64,000 bases of DNA, taken from contig CAWIDT010000001.1 in assembly GCA_963834945.1 (NCBI GenBank), positions 744,001-808,000 of the forward strand, given 5' to 3'. This DNA is from R-RK-3 sp963834945. Lineage in GTDB: Bacteria > Pseudomonadota > Alphaproteobacteria > Rhizobiales > Rhodomicrobiaceae. Positions 18,356 to 26,004 of the stretch are shown here, in pieces (position 1 is the first letter of the stretch; each line of letters starts with the position of its first letter). Below the pieces are notes generated by a model. The model was given only the letters and a program-made list of their open reading frames with translations. It had not been told where the DNA came from and made no database searches. Position numbers and translations under genes: made by a program.

Positions 18356-19224
18356 GGCAGCGGCTCTTGCAACTCGGCCATGACGGCGCGGTACTGGTCC
18401 GGCGTGATCGCGTCCGAGTGCCAGCTCCTCACCCCTTCCATGAAGGAAACGCCCCGGCCCTTGACGGTGTCGGCGATCACCATGCGGGGCCTATGCCCCC
18501 TGCCCTCGCGGCGCGGCTCGAGGGCGCCGAGCAAGGCGGCGAGATCGTGCCCGTCCACCTCGACGGCGTCCCATCCGAAGGCGGCCCATTTGCCGAGCAT
18601 AGGCTCCATCGGCATGACGTCCTCCAGCGGGCCGTCGACGCTGAAGCGGTTCCGATCGATGATGGCGATAAGGTTGTCCAGCCGATATTTGGCGGCCGCC
18701 AATGCCGCCTCCCATACGGAACCCTCATTGGTTTCGCCATCGCCCATCAGCACATAGACGCGGTAATCCCTGCGGTCCATCTTGGCCGCCAGCGCCATGC
18801 CGATGCCGATCGGAAGCCCGTGCCCAAGCGAGCCGAGCGAGGCATCCACGCCAGGCTGGTAGCGGCGCGAGGGATGCGTCATGAGCCTGGCGCCGACGCG
18901 GGTTTCATATTCGTCGATCCATGCCTCGGGGATGAAGCCGCGCCGGATCAGCGCCGAATAGAGCGCGGGCGCGGCATGGCCCTTCGACATCAGGAAGCGG
19001 TCGCGGTCCGGCCAATCGGGCTTTGCCGGATCGACCCGCATCACCGCGAAATAGAGCGCGGTGATGATTTCGGCGCAGGAAAAGCAACTGCCGAAATGGC
19101 CATTGCCAGCGGCGGCGAACATCTCGGTGGTGTCCACCCGGTTGATGCGGGCCATCTCGCGAAGCTCATCGATGGAGAGCGGAGCGTTCCTGACCGCGCC
19201 ATCGCCGGCACCGGTCAGAGCCAT
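18352..19224 (-). CDS. Split transketolase, N-terminal (TPP pyrophosphate-binding) subunit, pair 2
   Basis: A 290-residue protein equal to the N-terminal half of transketolase. It shows the GHFGSCFSCAEIITALYFAV start, DRFLMSKGHAAPALYSAL, SLGSLGHGLPIGIGMALAAK, and the TPP/Mg motif VLMGDGETNEGSVWEAA with downstream DRNRFSVDG. The GDG motif is intact. The start overlaps the end of the upstream C-subunit of pair 1 by ten bases, and the stop overlaps its own C-subunit by four, so all four transketolase ORFs are coupled. Cytoplasmic TPP enzyme; donor and acceptor sugars unknown. Confidence 0.88.
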   Translation of the reverse strand: MALTGAGDGAVRNAPLSIDELREMARINRVDTTEMFAAAGNGHFGSCFSCAEIITALYFAVMRVDPAKPDWPDRDRFLMSKGHAAPALYSALIRRGFIPEAWIDEYETRVGARLMTHPSRRYQPGVDASLGSLGHGLPIGIGMALAAKMDRRDYRVYVLMGDGETNEGSVWEAALAAAKYRLDNLIAIIDRNRFSVDGPLEDVMPMEPMLGKWAAFGWDAVEVDGHDLAALLGALEPRREGRGHRPRMVIADTVKGRGVSFMEGVRSWHSDAITPDQYRAVMAELQEPLP

Positions 19225-20210
19225 GCCTTGATCCTTTCGGCCATCATCACCGTCGAGATGCCGTAGCGGTCATGCAGCGTCGGCAGGGCGCCAGCATCGA
19301 GAAAGGCGTCCGGAAGCGCGATTTGCCGCAAGCGCGCGGCGCCACCGGCGCGCATCGCGAGGGCGCAGACGGCTTCGCCGAGGCCGCCGATGACCGAATG
19401 ATTTTCCGCCACCACGACGAGGCGCCCGGCTTTGGAAACCGCGCCGGTGATGGCGGCCTCATCGAGCGGCTTGATGGTCGGCACATGCAGCACCCCGACA
19501 TCGAGCCGGTCCGGTCGAAGCTGCTCGGCGGCTTCCAGCGCCCGCATCGTCATGATGCCGCTCGATATGATCAGGGCGTCGGCGCCGTCGCGCAGCAGCT
19601 TAGCCTTGCCGAGCTCGAAGTGATAATCATGCTCATCGAGCACCAGCGGCACGCTGCCGCGCAGCAGGCGCATATAGACCGGCCCGTCGAAATCGGCGAT
19701 GGCCGCGACCGCCTGTTCGATCTCCAGGGCATCGCATGGATCGATGATGGTCAGGCCGGGAATCGCGCGGAAAATGGCGATGTCGTCGGTCGCCTGATGG
19801 CTCGGACCGTAGCCGGTGGTGAGGCCGGGCAAGGCGCAGACGATCTTCACGTTGAGGCGATCTTCGGCGATGCCGAGATAGATGAAATCATAGGCGCGCC
19901 GGGCGGCGAACACCGCATAGGTGGTGACGAAGGGCATAAGGCCCTCGCGCGCCATGCCTGCGGCGGCGCCCATCAGCAGCTGCTCAGCCATGCCCATCTG
20001 GTAGAAGCGATCGGGGTGGGCCTCGGCGAACACATGCAGATCGGTGTATTTGCCCAGATCCGCCGTGAGGGCGACGACATCCGGCCGTGCGGAGGCCAGC
20101 TTCGCGAGGGCATGGCCGAAGGGCGCCGCTTGCGTGCGCTGGCCGTCGGCGGCAATCGAGGCGATCATGGCCGAGGTGCTCAGCCGGGGCTTGCCGGTGC
20201 CGCCATTCAT
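19215..20210 (-). CDS. Split transketolase, C-terminal subunit, pair 1
   Basis: A 331-residue transketolase C-terminal half with a ~25-residue N-terminal lead. It has TADLGKYTDLHVFAEAHPDR, FYQMGMAEQLLMGAAAGMA (catalytic Glu in AEQ), TTGYGPSHQATDDIAIFRA and the C-terminal VAENHSVIGGLGEAVCALA. ATG 20210 overlaps the stop of its N-terminal partner by four bases. It is clearly diverged from the pair-2 C subunit, so the two pairs are old paralogues and not a recent duplication. Confidence 0.87.
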   Translation of the reverse strand: MNGGTGKPRLSTSAMIASIAADGQRTQAAPFGHALAKLASARPDVVALTADLGKYTDLHVFAEAHPDRFYQMGMAEQLLMGAAAGMAREGLMPFVTTYAVFAARRAYDFIYLGIAEDRLNVKIVCALPGLTTGYGPSHQATDDIAIFRAIPGLTIIDPCDALEIEQAVAAIADFDGPVYMRLLRGSVPLVLDEHDYHFELGKAKLLRDGADALIISSGIMTMRALEAAEQLRPDRLDVGVLHVPTIKPLDEAAITGAVSKAGRLVVVAENHSVIGGLGEAVCALAMRAGGAARLRQIALPDAFLDAGALPTLHDRYGISTVMMAERIKAWL

Positions 20211-21073
20211 GTGGTGCGCCCCTCGGCAAGCTGCGCCAGCGCCAGGTCCCATTCCTCGGGTTCGACGCGGATGAAATGCGTCTTGTCGCGGGTCTCCAGA
20301 AACGGCACGCCCTTGCCCATCAGCGTCTCGCAGATGATGACGCGCGGCACGGGTTCGGGATAGCTGCGCGCGCGGTCGAACGCGACCATCAGCGCGCCGA
20401 TGTCGTTGCCGTCGACGCGCTGGGTGAACCAGCCGAATGCCTGCCATTTTTCGCCGATGGGTTCCAGCGAGAGGATTTTCGATGAAGGGCCGTCCGCCTG
20501 CTGGTTGTTCAGATCGACGATGGCGATGAGATTGTCCAGCGACCAGTGGCTGGCCGACAATGCGGCCTCCCAGGTGGCGCCTTCGTTCAGCTCGCCATCC
20601 GATAGCAGGGTATAGACGAAGGCGGGCGAGTGCTTGCGCTTCAGGGCGAGGCCCATGCCGATGGCGATGCCCAGGCCGTGGCCGAGAGACCCGCCGGTGA
20701 TCTCCATGCCCGGCGTGTAGGACGACATGCCCGACATCGGCAGGCGGCTGTCGTCCATGCCGTAGGTCGAAAGCTCCTCCCTGGGGATGGTCCCCACCTC
20801 GATCAGCGCGGCATAGAGCGCGATGGCGTAATGGCCTATCGAGAGCAGGAAGCGATCGCGCCCCTCCCATTTGGGGTCGGCGGGCAGGATGCGCAGCGCG
20901 TGGAAATAGGCGACCGCCAGAATGTCGGCGACGCCGAGCGCCTGGCCGATATAGCCTTGCCCCTGGACGGCAGCCATGCGCAAGGCATGCTCGCGAATAT
21001 CGTCGGCGCGAGAGCGGAGTTCGCGCATCCGCGGCGCGAGATTGGAAAGAGCGGCGTCCTCAGAATCTGTCAT
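20207..21073 (-). CDS. Split transketolase, N-terminal subunit, pair 1
   Basis: A 288-residue transketolase N-terminal half and the first gene of the operon. Visible segments are GQGYIGQALGVADILAVAYF, DRFLLSIGHYAIALYAAL, GGSLGHGLGIAIGMGLALKR, and the TPP motif TLLSDGELNEGATWEAA with NNQQADG. The first Gly of the usual GDG is Ser here (SDGE). Start ATG 21073 gives MTDSEDAALSNLAPRM. A -10-like TATAAT lies 46-51 bases upstream on the minus strand, inside a GGTATA-type half-site arrangement that could be the operator of the divergent GntR gene. Confidence 0.87.
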   Translation of the reverse strand: MTDSEDAALSNLAPRMRELRSRADDIREHALRMAAVQGQGYIGQALGVADILAVAYFHALRILPADPKWEGRDRFLLSIGHYAIALYAALIEVGTIPREELSTYGMDDSRLPMSGMSSYTPGMEITGGSLGHGLGIAIGMGLALKRKHSPAFVYTLLSDGELNEGATWEAALSASHWSLDNLIAIVDLNNQQADGPSSKILSLEPIGEKWQAFGWFTQRVDGNDIGALMVAFDRARSYPEPVPRVIICETLMGKGVPFLETRDKTHFIRVEPEEWDLALAQLAEGRTT

Positions 21074-21102
21074 GTCTCGCTCGGACTGTGCGGCCCAGCA
21101 CA

Positions 21103-21126
21103 GGATACTGATTATCTCATTATACC
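21103..21126. promoter_or_regulatory. Candidate GntR operator overlapping the -10 of the transketolase operon
   Basis: Imperfect inverted repeat with half-sites GGATAC (21103-21108) and TATACC (21121-21126). Read on the minus strand it contains GGTATAAT, where TATAAT (21124-21119) can serve as a -10 element 46 bases before the transketolase start. GGTATA is the half-site type known for NanR, which the divergent regulator resembles. No good -35 was found. Confidence 0.4.
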
Positions 21127-21289
21127 AATTTGCGCAACCTTGTCGCCTGTGGCATTGTATCGGACACTGGCTATATCGCGCAGAGTTGGCTAATTCTCGC
21201 GGCTCATGCCGCATGTCCGCAGGATCGGCGGGCGGCGGCAGGGATGATGAGACGATCTGAGGAATCGGGCGATCAGGGATAGACGATCG

Positions 21290-22024
21290 ATGGCGGCCCT
21301 CGAACCGGAACCCGTGCAGCGGCGCAAATTGTCGCGCGGCGTGCTCGACCGCCTGCTTGCCCGCATGAGCGAGGGCGAATTCGCGCCGGGCAGCCTGCTG
21401 CCGTCCGAGCGGCAGCTCATGGAGATGTTTCAGGTGGGCCGGCCCGCAGTGCGCGAGGCCTTGCAGGACCTGCAGCGCATGGGGCTCGTCGTGATCACCC
21501 ATGGCGAGGGCGCGCGGGTGGTGGCGCCGACCGCGCGGCACATGCTCGACCAGATTTCCGGCACGGCACAGCACCTGTTGACCAACTCGCCGCAAAGTCT
21601 CGATCACCTCAAGGACGCCCGGCTGTTCTTCGAATTGGGCATGGTCCGGCTGGCGACGGCGCGGGCCACGCCCGAAGATGTCGAGCGGCTGCGCCAGTCC
21701 ATCGCCGAACAGGAAGCGGCGGGTGAGGATTTCGCCGGCTTCCTGAAGGCCGACATCGTGTTCCACAAAAGCATCGCCGCCATTCTCGACAATCCGATTT
21801 TCGTGGCGGTCAGCGAAGCGATGCTGGAATGGCTGAGCAAATATCATGTCGGCCTGATGCGCAAGGTGGGGCGCGAAAAGAAAACCATCGCCGAGCACCG
21901 GCTTGTCGCCGACAGAATCGCCGCGCATGATGTTGAGGGCGCCGCATCCGCCATGCTGACGCATCTGACCAGGGCGCAGGATCTGTACGAAGCGTCCGGC
22001 AAGCGAGGCGGCTCAGGCGACTGA
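21290..22024 (+). CDS. GntR/FadR-family regulator, NanR-like
   Basis: A 244-residue regulator with an N-terminal GntR winged helix (about residues 11-80, containing LLPSERQLMEMFQVGRPAVR and the ITHGEGARV wing) and a C-terminal all-helical FCD ligand domain (about residues 100-235). The domain includes DARLFFELGMVR, FLKADIVFHKSIAAILDNPI and the metal/ligand residues D..H...H. The layout and several blocks closely follow E. coli NanR, but no sialic-acid genes are nearby, so the effector is probably a sugar acid of the adjacent locus. It is transcribed divergently from the split-transketolase operon and is followed after 24 bases by the SMP-30 gene. Confidence 0.88.
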   Translation: MAALEPEPVQRRKLSRGVLDRLLARMSEGEFAPGSLLPSERQLMEMFQVGRPAVREALQDLQRMGLVVITHGEGARVVAPTARHMLDQISGTAQHLLTNSPQSLDHLKDARLFFELGMVRLATARATPEDVERLRQSIAEQEAAGEDFAGFLKADIVFHKSIAAILDNPIFVAVSEAMLEWLSKYHVGLMRKVGREKKTIAEHRLVADRIAAHDVEGAASAMLTHLTRAQDLYEASGKRGGSGD

Positions 22025-22048
22025 CAACAATATTCGGGGGAAAGCGCC

Positions 22049-23032
22049 ATGAATGAAGATGCGCATCTGATGCAGCGGGACTGGGCGGTGGGCGTGGTGG
22101 GCTATCCCGATCCCGCTATCGAGGTGCTCGACCCGCGTTTCAATAAATACCGCGTCGGCGCGGCCGCGATCGAGCGTCTGTGGACCGGAGGCAGATGGAC
22201 CGAGGGGCCGGTCTGGTTCGGCGATGCGCGCTGCCTGTATTTCAGCGACATTCCCAATAATCGCATGATGTGCTGGTCGGAGCTTTCGGGCACGACGAGC
22301 GTCTATCGCGGCCCATCCAATTTCGCCAATGGCAATACGCGGGACCGGCAGGGCCGGCTGATCACCTGCGAGCATGGCGAGCGGCGGGTAACCCGCACCG
22401 AGTTCGATGGTACCGTTTCGGTTCTGATGGACCGCTATGACGGGAAGCGCCTGAACGCGCCGAACGATGTCGTCGTTCATCCGGACGGACATGTCTGGTT
22501 CACCGATCCCGGCTACGGAATTCTCTCGGACTATGAGGGCACCCGGTCGCCTTTCGAGTTGCCGACCCGCGTCTATCGCCTCGACCCTTCCAGCGGCCGC
22601 GCCGAAATCATGATCGAGGAACTGACCCGCCCCAATGGCCTGTGTTTCTCGCCGGACCTGACGCTGCTCTATGTCGTAGACACCGGCTGCACGGATGACC
22701 CGGCACACCACCGCAATATTCTCGTCTATGACGTCGAATCCGGCTCGAAACTGTCCAATGGCCGCCCCTTCTGCGACCTGGCTCCGGGGCGCAGCGACGG
22801 CATACGCTGCGATGTCGACGGCAATCTGTGGTCGGCATCGGGCTTCGGCGGCGAGGGCACCAACGGCGTTTTCGTGTTCGCGCCCGACGGCGCCCGTATC
22901 GGTCGGATCAACCTGCCCGAACCCAGCTCGAACCTGTGTTTCGGCGGCGTCAAGCGCAACCGCCTGTTCATCACCGCCAGCCAATCGGTCTACGCCGTCT
23001 ATGTCGATGTCCAGGGCGTCGGCTACGTCTAG
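22049..23032 (+). CDS. SMP-30/gluconolactonase family protein
   Basis: A 327-residue six-bladed beta-propeller lactonase. The metal site is suggested by TEGPVWF (Glu near the start of blade 1), LNAPNDVVVHPDGHVWFTDP (Asn and Asp ligands) and the late GRSDGIRCDVDGNLWSAS. No signal peptide, so it is cytoplasmic. Family members hydrolyse aldonolactones to aldonic acids using a divalent metal. Start ATG 22049 has GGGGGAAAG upstream. With the divergent kinase/transketolase operon it suggests a route in which an aldose is oxidised to a lactone, opened to the acid, further oxidised, phosphorylated and cleaved. That sequence is inference. Confidence 0.87.
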   Translation: MNEDAHLMQRDWAVGVVGYPDPAIEVLDPRFNKYRVGAAAIERLWTGGRWTEGPVWFGDARCLYFSDIPNNRMMCWSELSGTTSVYRGPSNFANGNTRDRQGRLITCEHGERRVTRTEFDGTVSVLMDRYDGKRLNAPNDVVVHPDGHVWFTDPGYGILSDYEGTRSPFELPTRVYRLDPSSGRAEIMIEELTRPNGLCFSPDLTLLYVVDTGCTDDPAHHRNILVYDVESGSKLSNGRPFCDLAPGRSDGIRCDVDGNLWSASGFGGEGTNGVFVFAPDGARIGRINLPEPSSNLCFGGVKRNRLFITASQSVYAVYVDVQGVGYV

Positions 23033-23470
23033 CAGTGCCCGCACGGCGCGAATTGGTGGCGGCCCCAACGGCGGACTTATAAGGGGCGCGCAAGACAATC
23101 CTGCGATGGCGAGAGGAGGTCGGCAAGATCAGTTTCCATCAGGTGCTGGCGCTCGTCACGCTGGCAGACGACGTTAATTCCGGCGGGCGACCGCCTGAAG
23201 TTGGAGCCCGCCTCGACAGCGGGCTTTGTTTTGGCTCTCGCCACCGCTTTTGCTCATCCATTTATCGGCGAGCGCCTATCGTCGCCGACGCGTCCTTTCC
23301 CGACGGGTCCAAGTACGCCAGTGGAGCGTCCTTCCACGGCAAACCTTGGCGACGATCATTTGCCGCCTTCATACGGTTGCCTGTATACATGGCGAGACAG
23401 CATACCAACCAACTCATCCATGCTGCCTTTGAGTGCCACAATCTAATTTGTCTTCAACCGGAGTACTTCG
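23033..23470. other. Intergenic region before the SDR gene
   Basis: 438 bases without a convincing gene. It contains one terminator-like hairpin (listed separately). The second half becomes less GC-rich and could hold the promoter for the dehydrogenase, but no clear -35/-10 pair was found. Confidence 0.5.
23205..23232 (+). terminator. Probable rho-independent terminator after the SMP-30 gene
   Basis: A 7-bp GC-rich stem (AGCCCGC / GCGGGCT) with a CTCGACA loop followed by TTGTTTT. It lies about 170 bases after the lactonase stop codon with no gene between. Confidence 0.7.
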
Positions 23471-24247
23471 ATGTCCTCTCCTGCCTGGATCAACCGATTT
23501 TCTCTAGAGGGAAAGGTCGCACTCGTCACAGGTGGCACAAGCGGCATCGGATTTGTTGCGGCGAAAGTGCTGGCGGATGCCGGTGCGGACATTGTCGCCG
23601 CCGGGACGCCCGACCACGCGCATGAGGATATTGTCGGCGCAGTCAGTGCGGTCGGGCGGCGCGCCGTGGTTCTGACCGCAGATCTGGCAAAACCGGATGA
23701 ACCAGGGCGCTTGGCGCGTGAGGCGCTGACAGCCTTCGGCCGGATCGACATCCTGGTCAACAACGCCGGCATCGCGCGCAACGCACCGCTGCTGGAGGCC
23801 ACCATTGCGGACTGGGACACCACCATGGCGGTCAATCTGCGTGCGCCATTTCTCATCGCCCAGGCGATCGTACCGCAGATGATCGCGCGCCGTGCGGGCA
23901 AGATCATCAATATTTCCTCACAGACGAGCGTCGTCGCGCTCGTGGATCACGGAGCCTACATGGCTTCGAAGGCCGGGCTCAACGCGCTGACCAAGGTCAT
24001 GACTTTGGAATGGGCGGGCCACAACATTCAATCGAATGCGATCTGCCCGACGGTCGTCCTCACGCCGATGGGCAAGCGCGTTTGGGGCACGCCGGAGAAG
24101 GGCGGGCCGATGCTTGCGAAAATACCGCTCGGCCGGTTTGGCGAGCCGATCGAGGTGGCGGATGCCATCCTGTTCCTCGCCTCCTCCGCATCGGATCTGA
24201 TCTCAGGCGAGACGCTTCTGCTGGACGGTGGCTACACTGCGGCCTGA
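23471..24247 (+). CDS. Short-chain dehydrogenase/reductase (polyol or keto-sugar type)
   Basis: A 258-residue classical SDR. It has the cofactor motif TGGTSGIG (about residues 21-28), NNAG (97-100), and the active-site Ser, Tyr and Lys in NISSQTSVVALVDHGAYMAS-KAG. The C-terminal PTVVLTPMGKRVW followed by KIPLGRFGEPIEVADAILFL resembles the L-xylulose reductase/D-threitol dehydrogenase branch rather than the fatty-acid FabG branch. It probably interconverts a polyol and a ketose, or oxidises a sugar acid, with NAD(P). It shares strand with the lactonase but is separated by a terminator, so a link to the transketolase locus is plausible, not shown. Start ATG has GGAG nine bases upstream. Confidence 0.85.
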   Translation: MSSPAWINRFSLEGKVALVTGGTSGIGFVAAKVLADAGADIVAAGTPDHAHEDIVGAVSAVGRRAVVLTADLAKPDEPGRLAREALTAFGRIDILVNNAGIARNAPLLEATIADWDTTMAVNLRAPFLIAQAIVPQMIARRAGKIINISSQTSVVALVDHGAYMASKAGLNALTKVMTLEWAGHNIQSNAICPTVVLTPMGKRVWGTPEKGGPMLAKIPLGRFGEPIEVADAILFLASSASDLISGETLLLDGGYTAA

Positions 24248-24427
24248 GAAACAGGGCGGTGATCCGCACGCGAATCCGGTTGCAGGCGACAGTCTGCCGC
24301 GACGAGATCGAGGATTTGCTGACGGGAATCGCGCGCGTTCATGCCGACGGCTCCGCGTGCGGCATGTGGGCCTGATGATGGGCTGGAAAAAAATCCCGCC
24401 CCAAAAGTGTTGCGTTGCAAGGATTTA

Positions 24428-24512
24428 TGGTGGAGAGGGCTGGATTCGAACCAGCGTAGGCATAGCCAACGGGTTTACAGCCCGTCCCCTTTAGCCACTC
24501 GGGCACCTCTCC
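24428..24512 (-). tRNA. tRNA-Tyr (anticodon GTA)
   Basis: On the minus strand the sequence starts GGAGAGGTGCCCGAGTGGC and ends in a matching CCTCTCC-A plus encoded CCA. The acceptor stem GGAGAGG pairs with CCTCTCC. The anticodon loop CTGTAAAC reads GTA. A long variable arm (type II) is present, and the T arm has GGTTCGAATCC. Together these identify tRNA-Tyr. Coordinates include the encoded CCA (24428-24430). Confidence 0.95.
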
Positions 24513-24895
24513 GGGAAGTCCATCCATAGCGAAGGCGCTCATGGACGAACGGGGCGGGGCGTGTCTGCCGCCGCACGCGGTTAGTAACACCGCAAACCGG
24601 GCCGCGCAACGGCCTCTTCCCGCACTGAGGCGGTTTTATATGTCCGCTCAAGCCTTAGCTCAATGCCGGTTTTTACCGGGGAGCCGCCTGGCGCTCACGG
24701 AACAGCTGAGGACGGGGCGCGGTTGAAGAGCTGAGGCATATCGCATTTTTCGGAACCCTTCGCCGCACCTCCGGATTTCATATGTAAGCGCTTTGCAAGG
24801 GACCGCCCGTGGTTCCTCAGCCTGAGGGTTTGTCTTGAACCCGCTCGGATTTGCCCCCCAACGCAAAATGCGGGAGACCTAAAAAGGAGAACACT
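24513..24895. other. Intergenic region between tRNA-Tyr and the SH3 gene
   Basis: 383 bases that should contain the tRNA-Tyr promoter on the minus strand and the promoter of the SH3 gene on the plus strand. No family-recognisable ORF, repeat or terminator seen. Confidence 0.5.
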
Positions 24896-25612
24896 ATGAC
24901 ACGAAACATGAAGTTCCTGGCAGCACTCTTGCTGTCAACCACGGCCATCCCGGCCGCCGCCTCCGCGGATACGGCGCGGGTCACGACAGACCTTACCATG
25001 CGAGCCGGTCCCGGGCGTGATTTCCCCGCAGTGGGCGCCATCGGCGACGGTGCCCGGGTCAACGTCCATGGTTGCGTGAATGGCTACCGTTGGTGCGATG
25101 CCTCCTGGCACGGCCTGAGAGGCTGGCTCGATGCCGACTACCTGACCTATTCCTATCATGATCGCTACGTGCCGATCATCGAATATGGACCGCGCATCGA
25201 TCTGCCCATCATCAGCTTCAGTGTCGGCAGCTATTGGGACGATTATTACAGGAGCGAGCCCTGGTTCGGTCGCCGCGACCATTGGCGGTCGGTCTGGCAC
25301 GATGGTGGGGACCGCAATAATCACAAGGATCGTAGGTCGGAGAACCGCGACCAGGAGCATCACAGCTCGGTCGACCGCCATCCCGGTCAGAAGGACCATC
25401 GCAGCGCCGACCGCGGGCAGGATAACGGCGATCACGCCAAGCGCCTGCACAATGACCGCGCTGACCGCGGGCAGGACCACGGAGATCGCGCAAATCGCCT
25501 GCGCAAGGATCATGCGGATCGCGGACAGGATCACGGCAATAAAGCCGATCATGGCCGGTCGGATCGCGAAGCGCGCGGTGATGGGGGTGATTTGCAGTGG
25601 CGGCGCCAATAA
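24896..25612 (+). CDS. Exported SH3-domain protein with charged repeat tail
   Basis: A 238-residue protein with a Sec signal peptide (about residues 1-25, cleaved near AASA-D). One bacterial SH3 (SH3b) domain follows (about residues 28-80, TDLTMRAGPGRDFPAVGAIG and HGLRGWLDADYL). Then comes an aromatic linker, and finally a hydrophilic His/Asp/Arg-rich tail of roughly 110 residues. The tail is built of imperfect 18-residue repeats (DRGQDHGDRANRLRKDHA type, about four copies). SH3b domains bind cell-wall peptides, so a periplasmic or envelope role is likely. Start ATG 24896 follows AAAGGAGAAC. The tail may bind metal or polyanions (inference from composition). Confidence 0.82.
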   Translation: MTRNMKFLAALLLSTTAIPAAASADTARVTTDLTMRAGPGRDFPAVGAIGDGARVNVHGCVNGYRWCDASWHGLRGWLDADYLTYSYHDRYVPIIEYGPRIDLPIISFSVGSYWDDYYRSEPWFGRRDHWRSVWHDGGDRNNHKDRRSENRDQEHHSSVDRHPGQKDHRSADRGQDNGDHAKRLHNDRADRGQDHGDRANRLRKDHADRGQDHGNKADHGRSDREARGDGGDLQWRRQ

Positions 25613-25689
25613 ATCCGGCGAGGACGGTCACGCTGACGATCCGCAGCGCCCGTGAGGCCCGAAGCTCGAGGTCCGATCTTTGAGGCATC

Positions 25690-25726
25690 TAACGGGGCGT
25701 CCATCCAATCGGTGGGTGCCCCGTTA
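25690..25726 (+). terminator. Inverted repeat, possible weak terminator of the SH3 gene
   Basis: A 9-bp perfect inverted repeat (TAACGGGGC / GCCCCGTTA) with a 19-base loop lies 77 bases after the SH3 stop. There is no downstream T-run, so termination is uncertain. Confidence 0.4.
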
Positions 25727-25858
25727 AGATGACCCAGGATCAGCAGCGGGCCACGACGCGCTGTCCGGTAAGCCGAAGCATCCGATGGCCGCTTGACGGA
25801 CAGGGCACAAGGCCCTATTTTCCAATCCGGTATCAACAGATTGAAAGGAGGTGGTCCA

Positions 25859-25933
25859 ATGTCTCATTGTCCAGCGTCACTTGAGGCGGGTTTTGTGAGC
25901 ATGACGGCCTTCTTTGAGGGCGGTTGCGTATAA
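25859..25933 (+). CDS. Candidate 24-codon small ORF with extended Shine-Dalgarno
   Basis: ATG 25859 opens a 24-residue peptide (MSHCPASLEAGFVSMTAFFE then GGCV) ending in TAA. The preceding GAAAGGAGGTGGTCC (25843-25857) can pair over 15 bases with the 3' end of alphaproteobacterial 16S rRNA, with a single G-U pair, and AGGAGG is 7 bases from the ATG. Twenty-five bases after the stop lies a 12-bp hairpin followed by TTTT. The unit therefore looks like a short monocistronic transcript. The next gene is on the other strand, so it is not a leader for it. I do not recognise the peptide; a dual-function small RNA or a ribosome-targeting RNA is possible. Two Cys residues are present. Confidence 0.5.
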   Translation: MSHCPASLEAGFVSMTAFFEGGCV

Positions 25934-25958
25934 TTCGCCTCGCTTGTGACTGACAATG

Positions 25959-25993
25959 GAAAGGCCGTCCTTTTGGGCGGCCTTTCGCGTTTT
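25959..25993 (+). terminator. Rho-independent terminator
   Basis: A 12-bp stem (GAAAGGCCG-TCC / GGG-CGGCCTTTC, one G-T pair) with a TTTT loop, then GCGTTTT. It closes the small-ORF transcript on the plus strand and may also act for the convergent FAD monooxygenase gene, which ends 12 bases beyond it. Confidence 0.75.
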
Positions 25994-26004
25994 AGCAACT
26001 TTGC

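Noticed and set aside
21290..22024. NanR controlling sialic-acid catabolism
   Set aside because: No nanA/nanK/nanE or sialic-acid transporter genes nearby; only the protein family resembles NanR.
24428..24512. tRNA-Tyr as an attachment site of an integrated element
   Set aside because: No integrase gene and no direct repeat of the tRNA 3' end were seen nearby.
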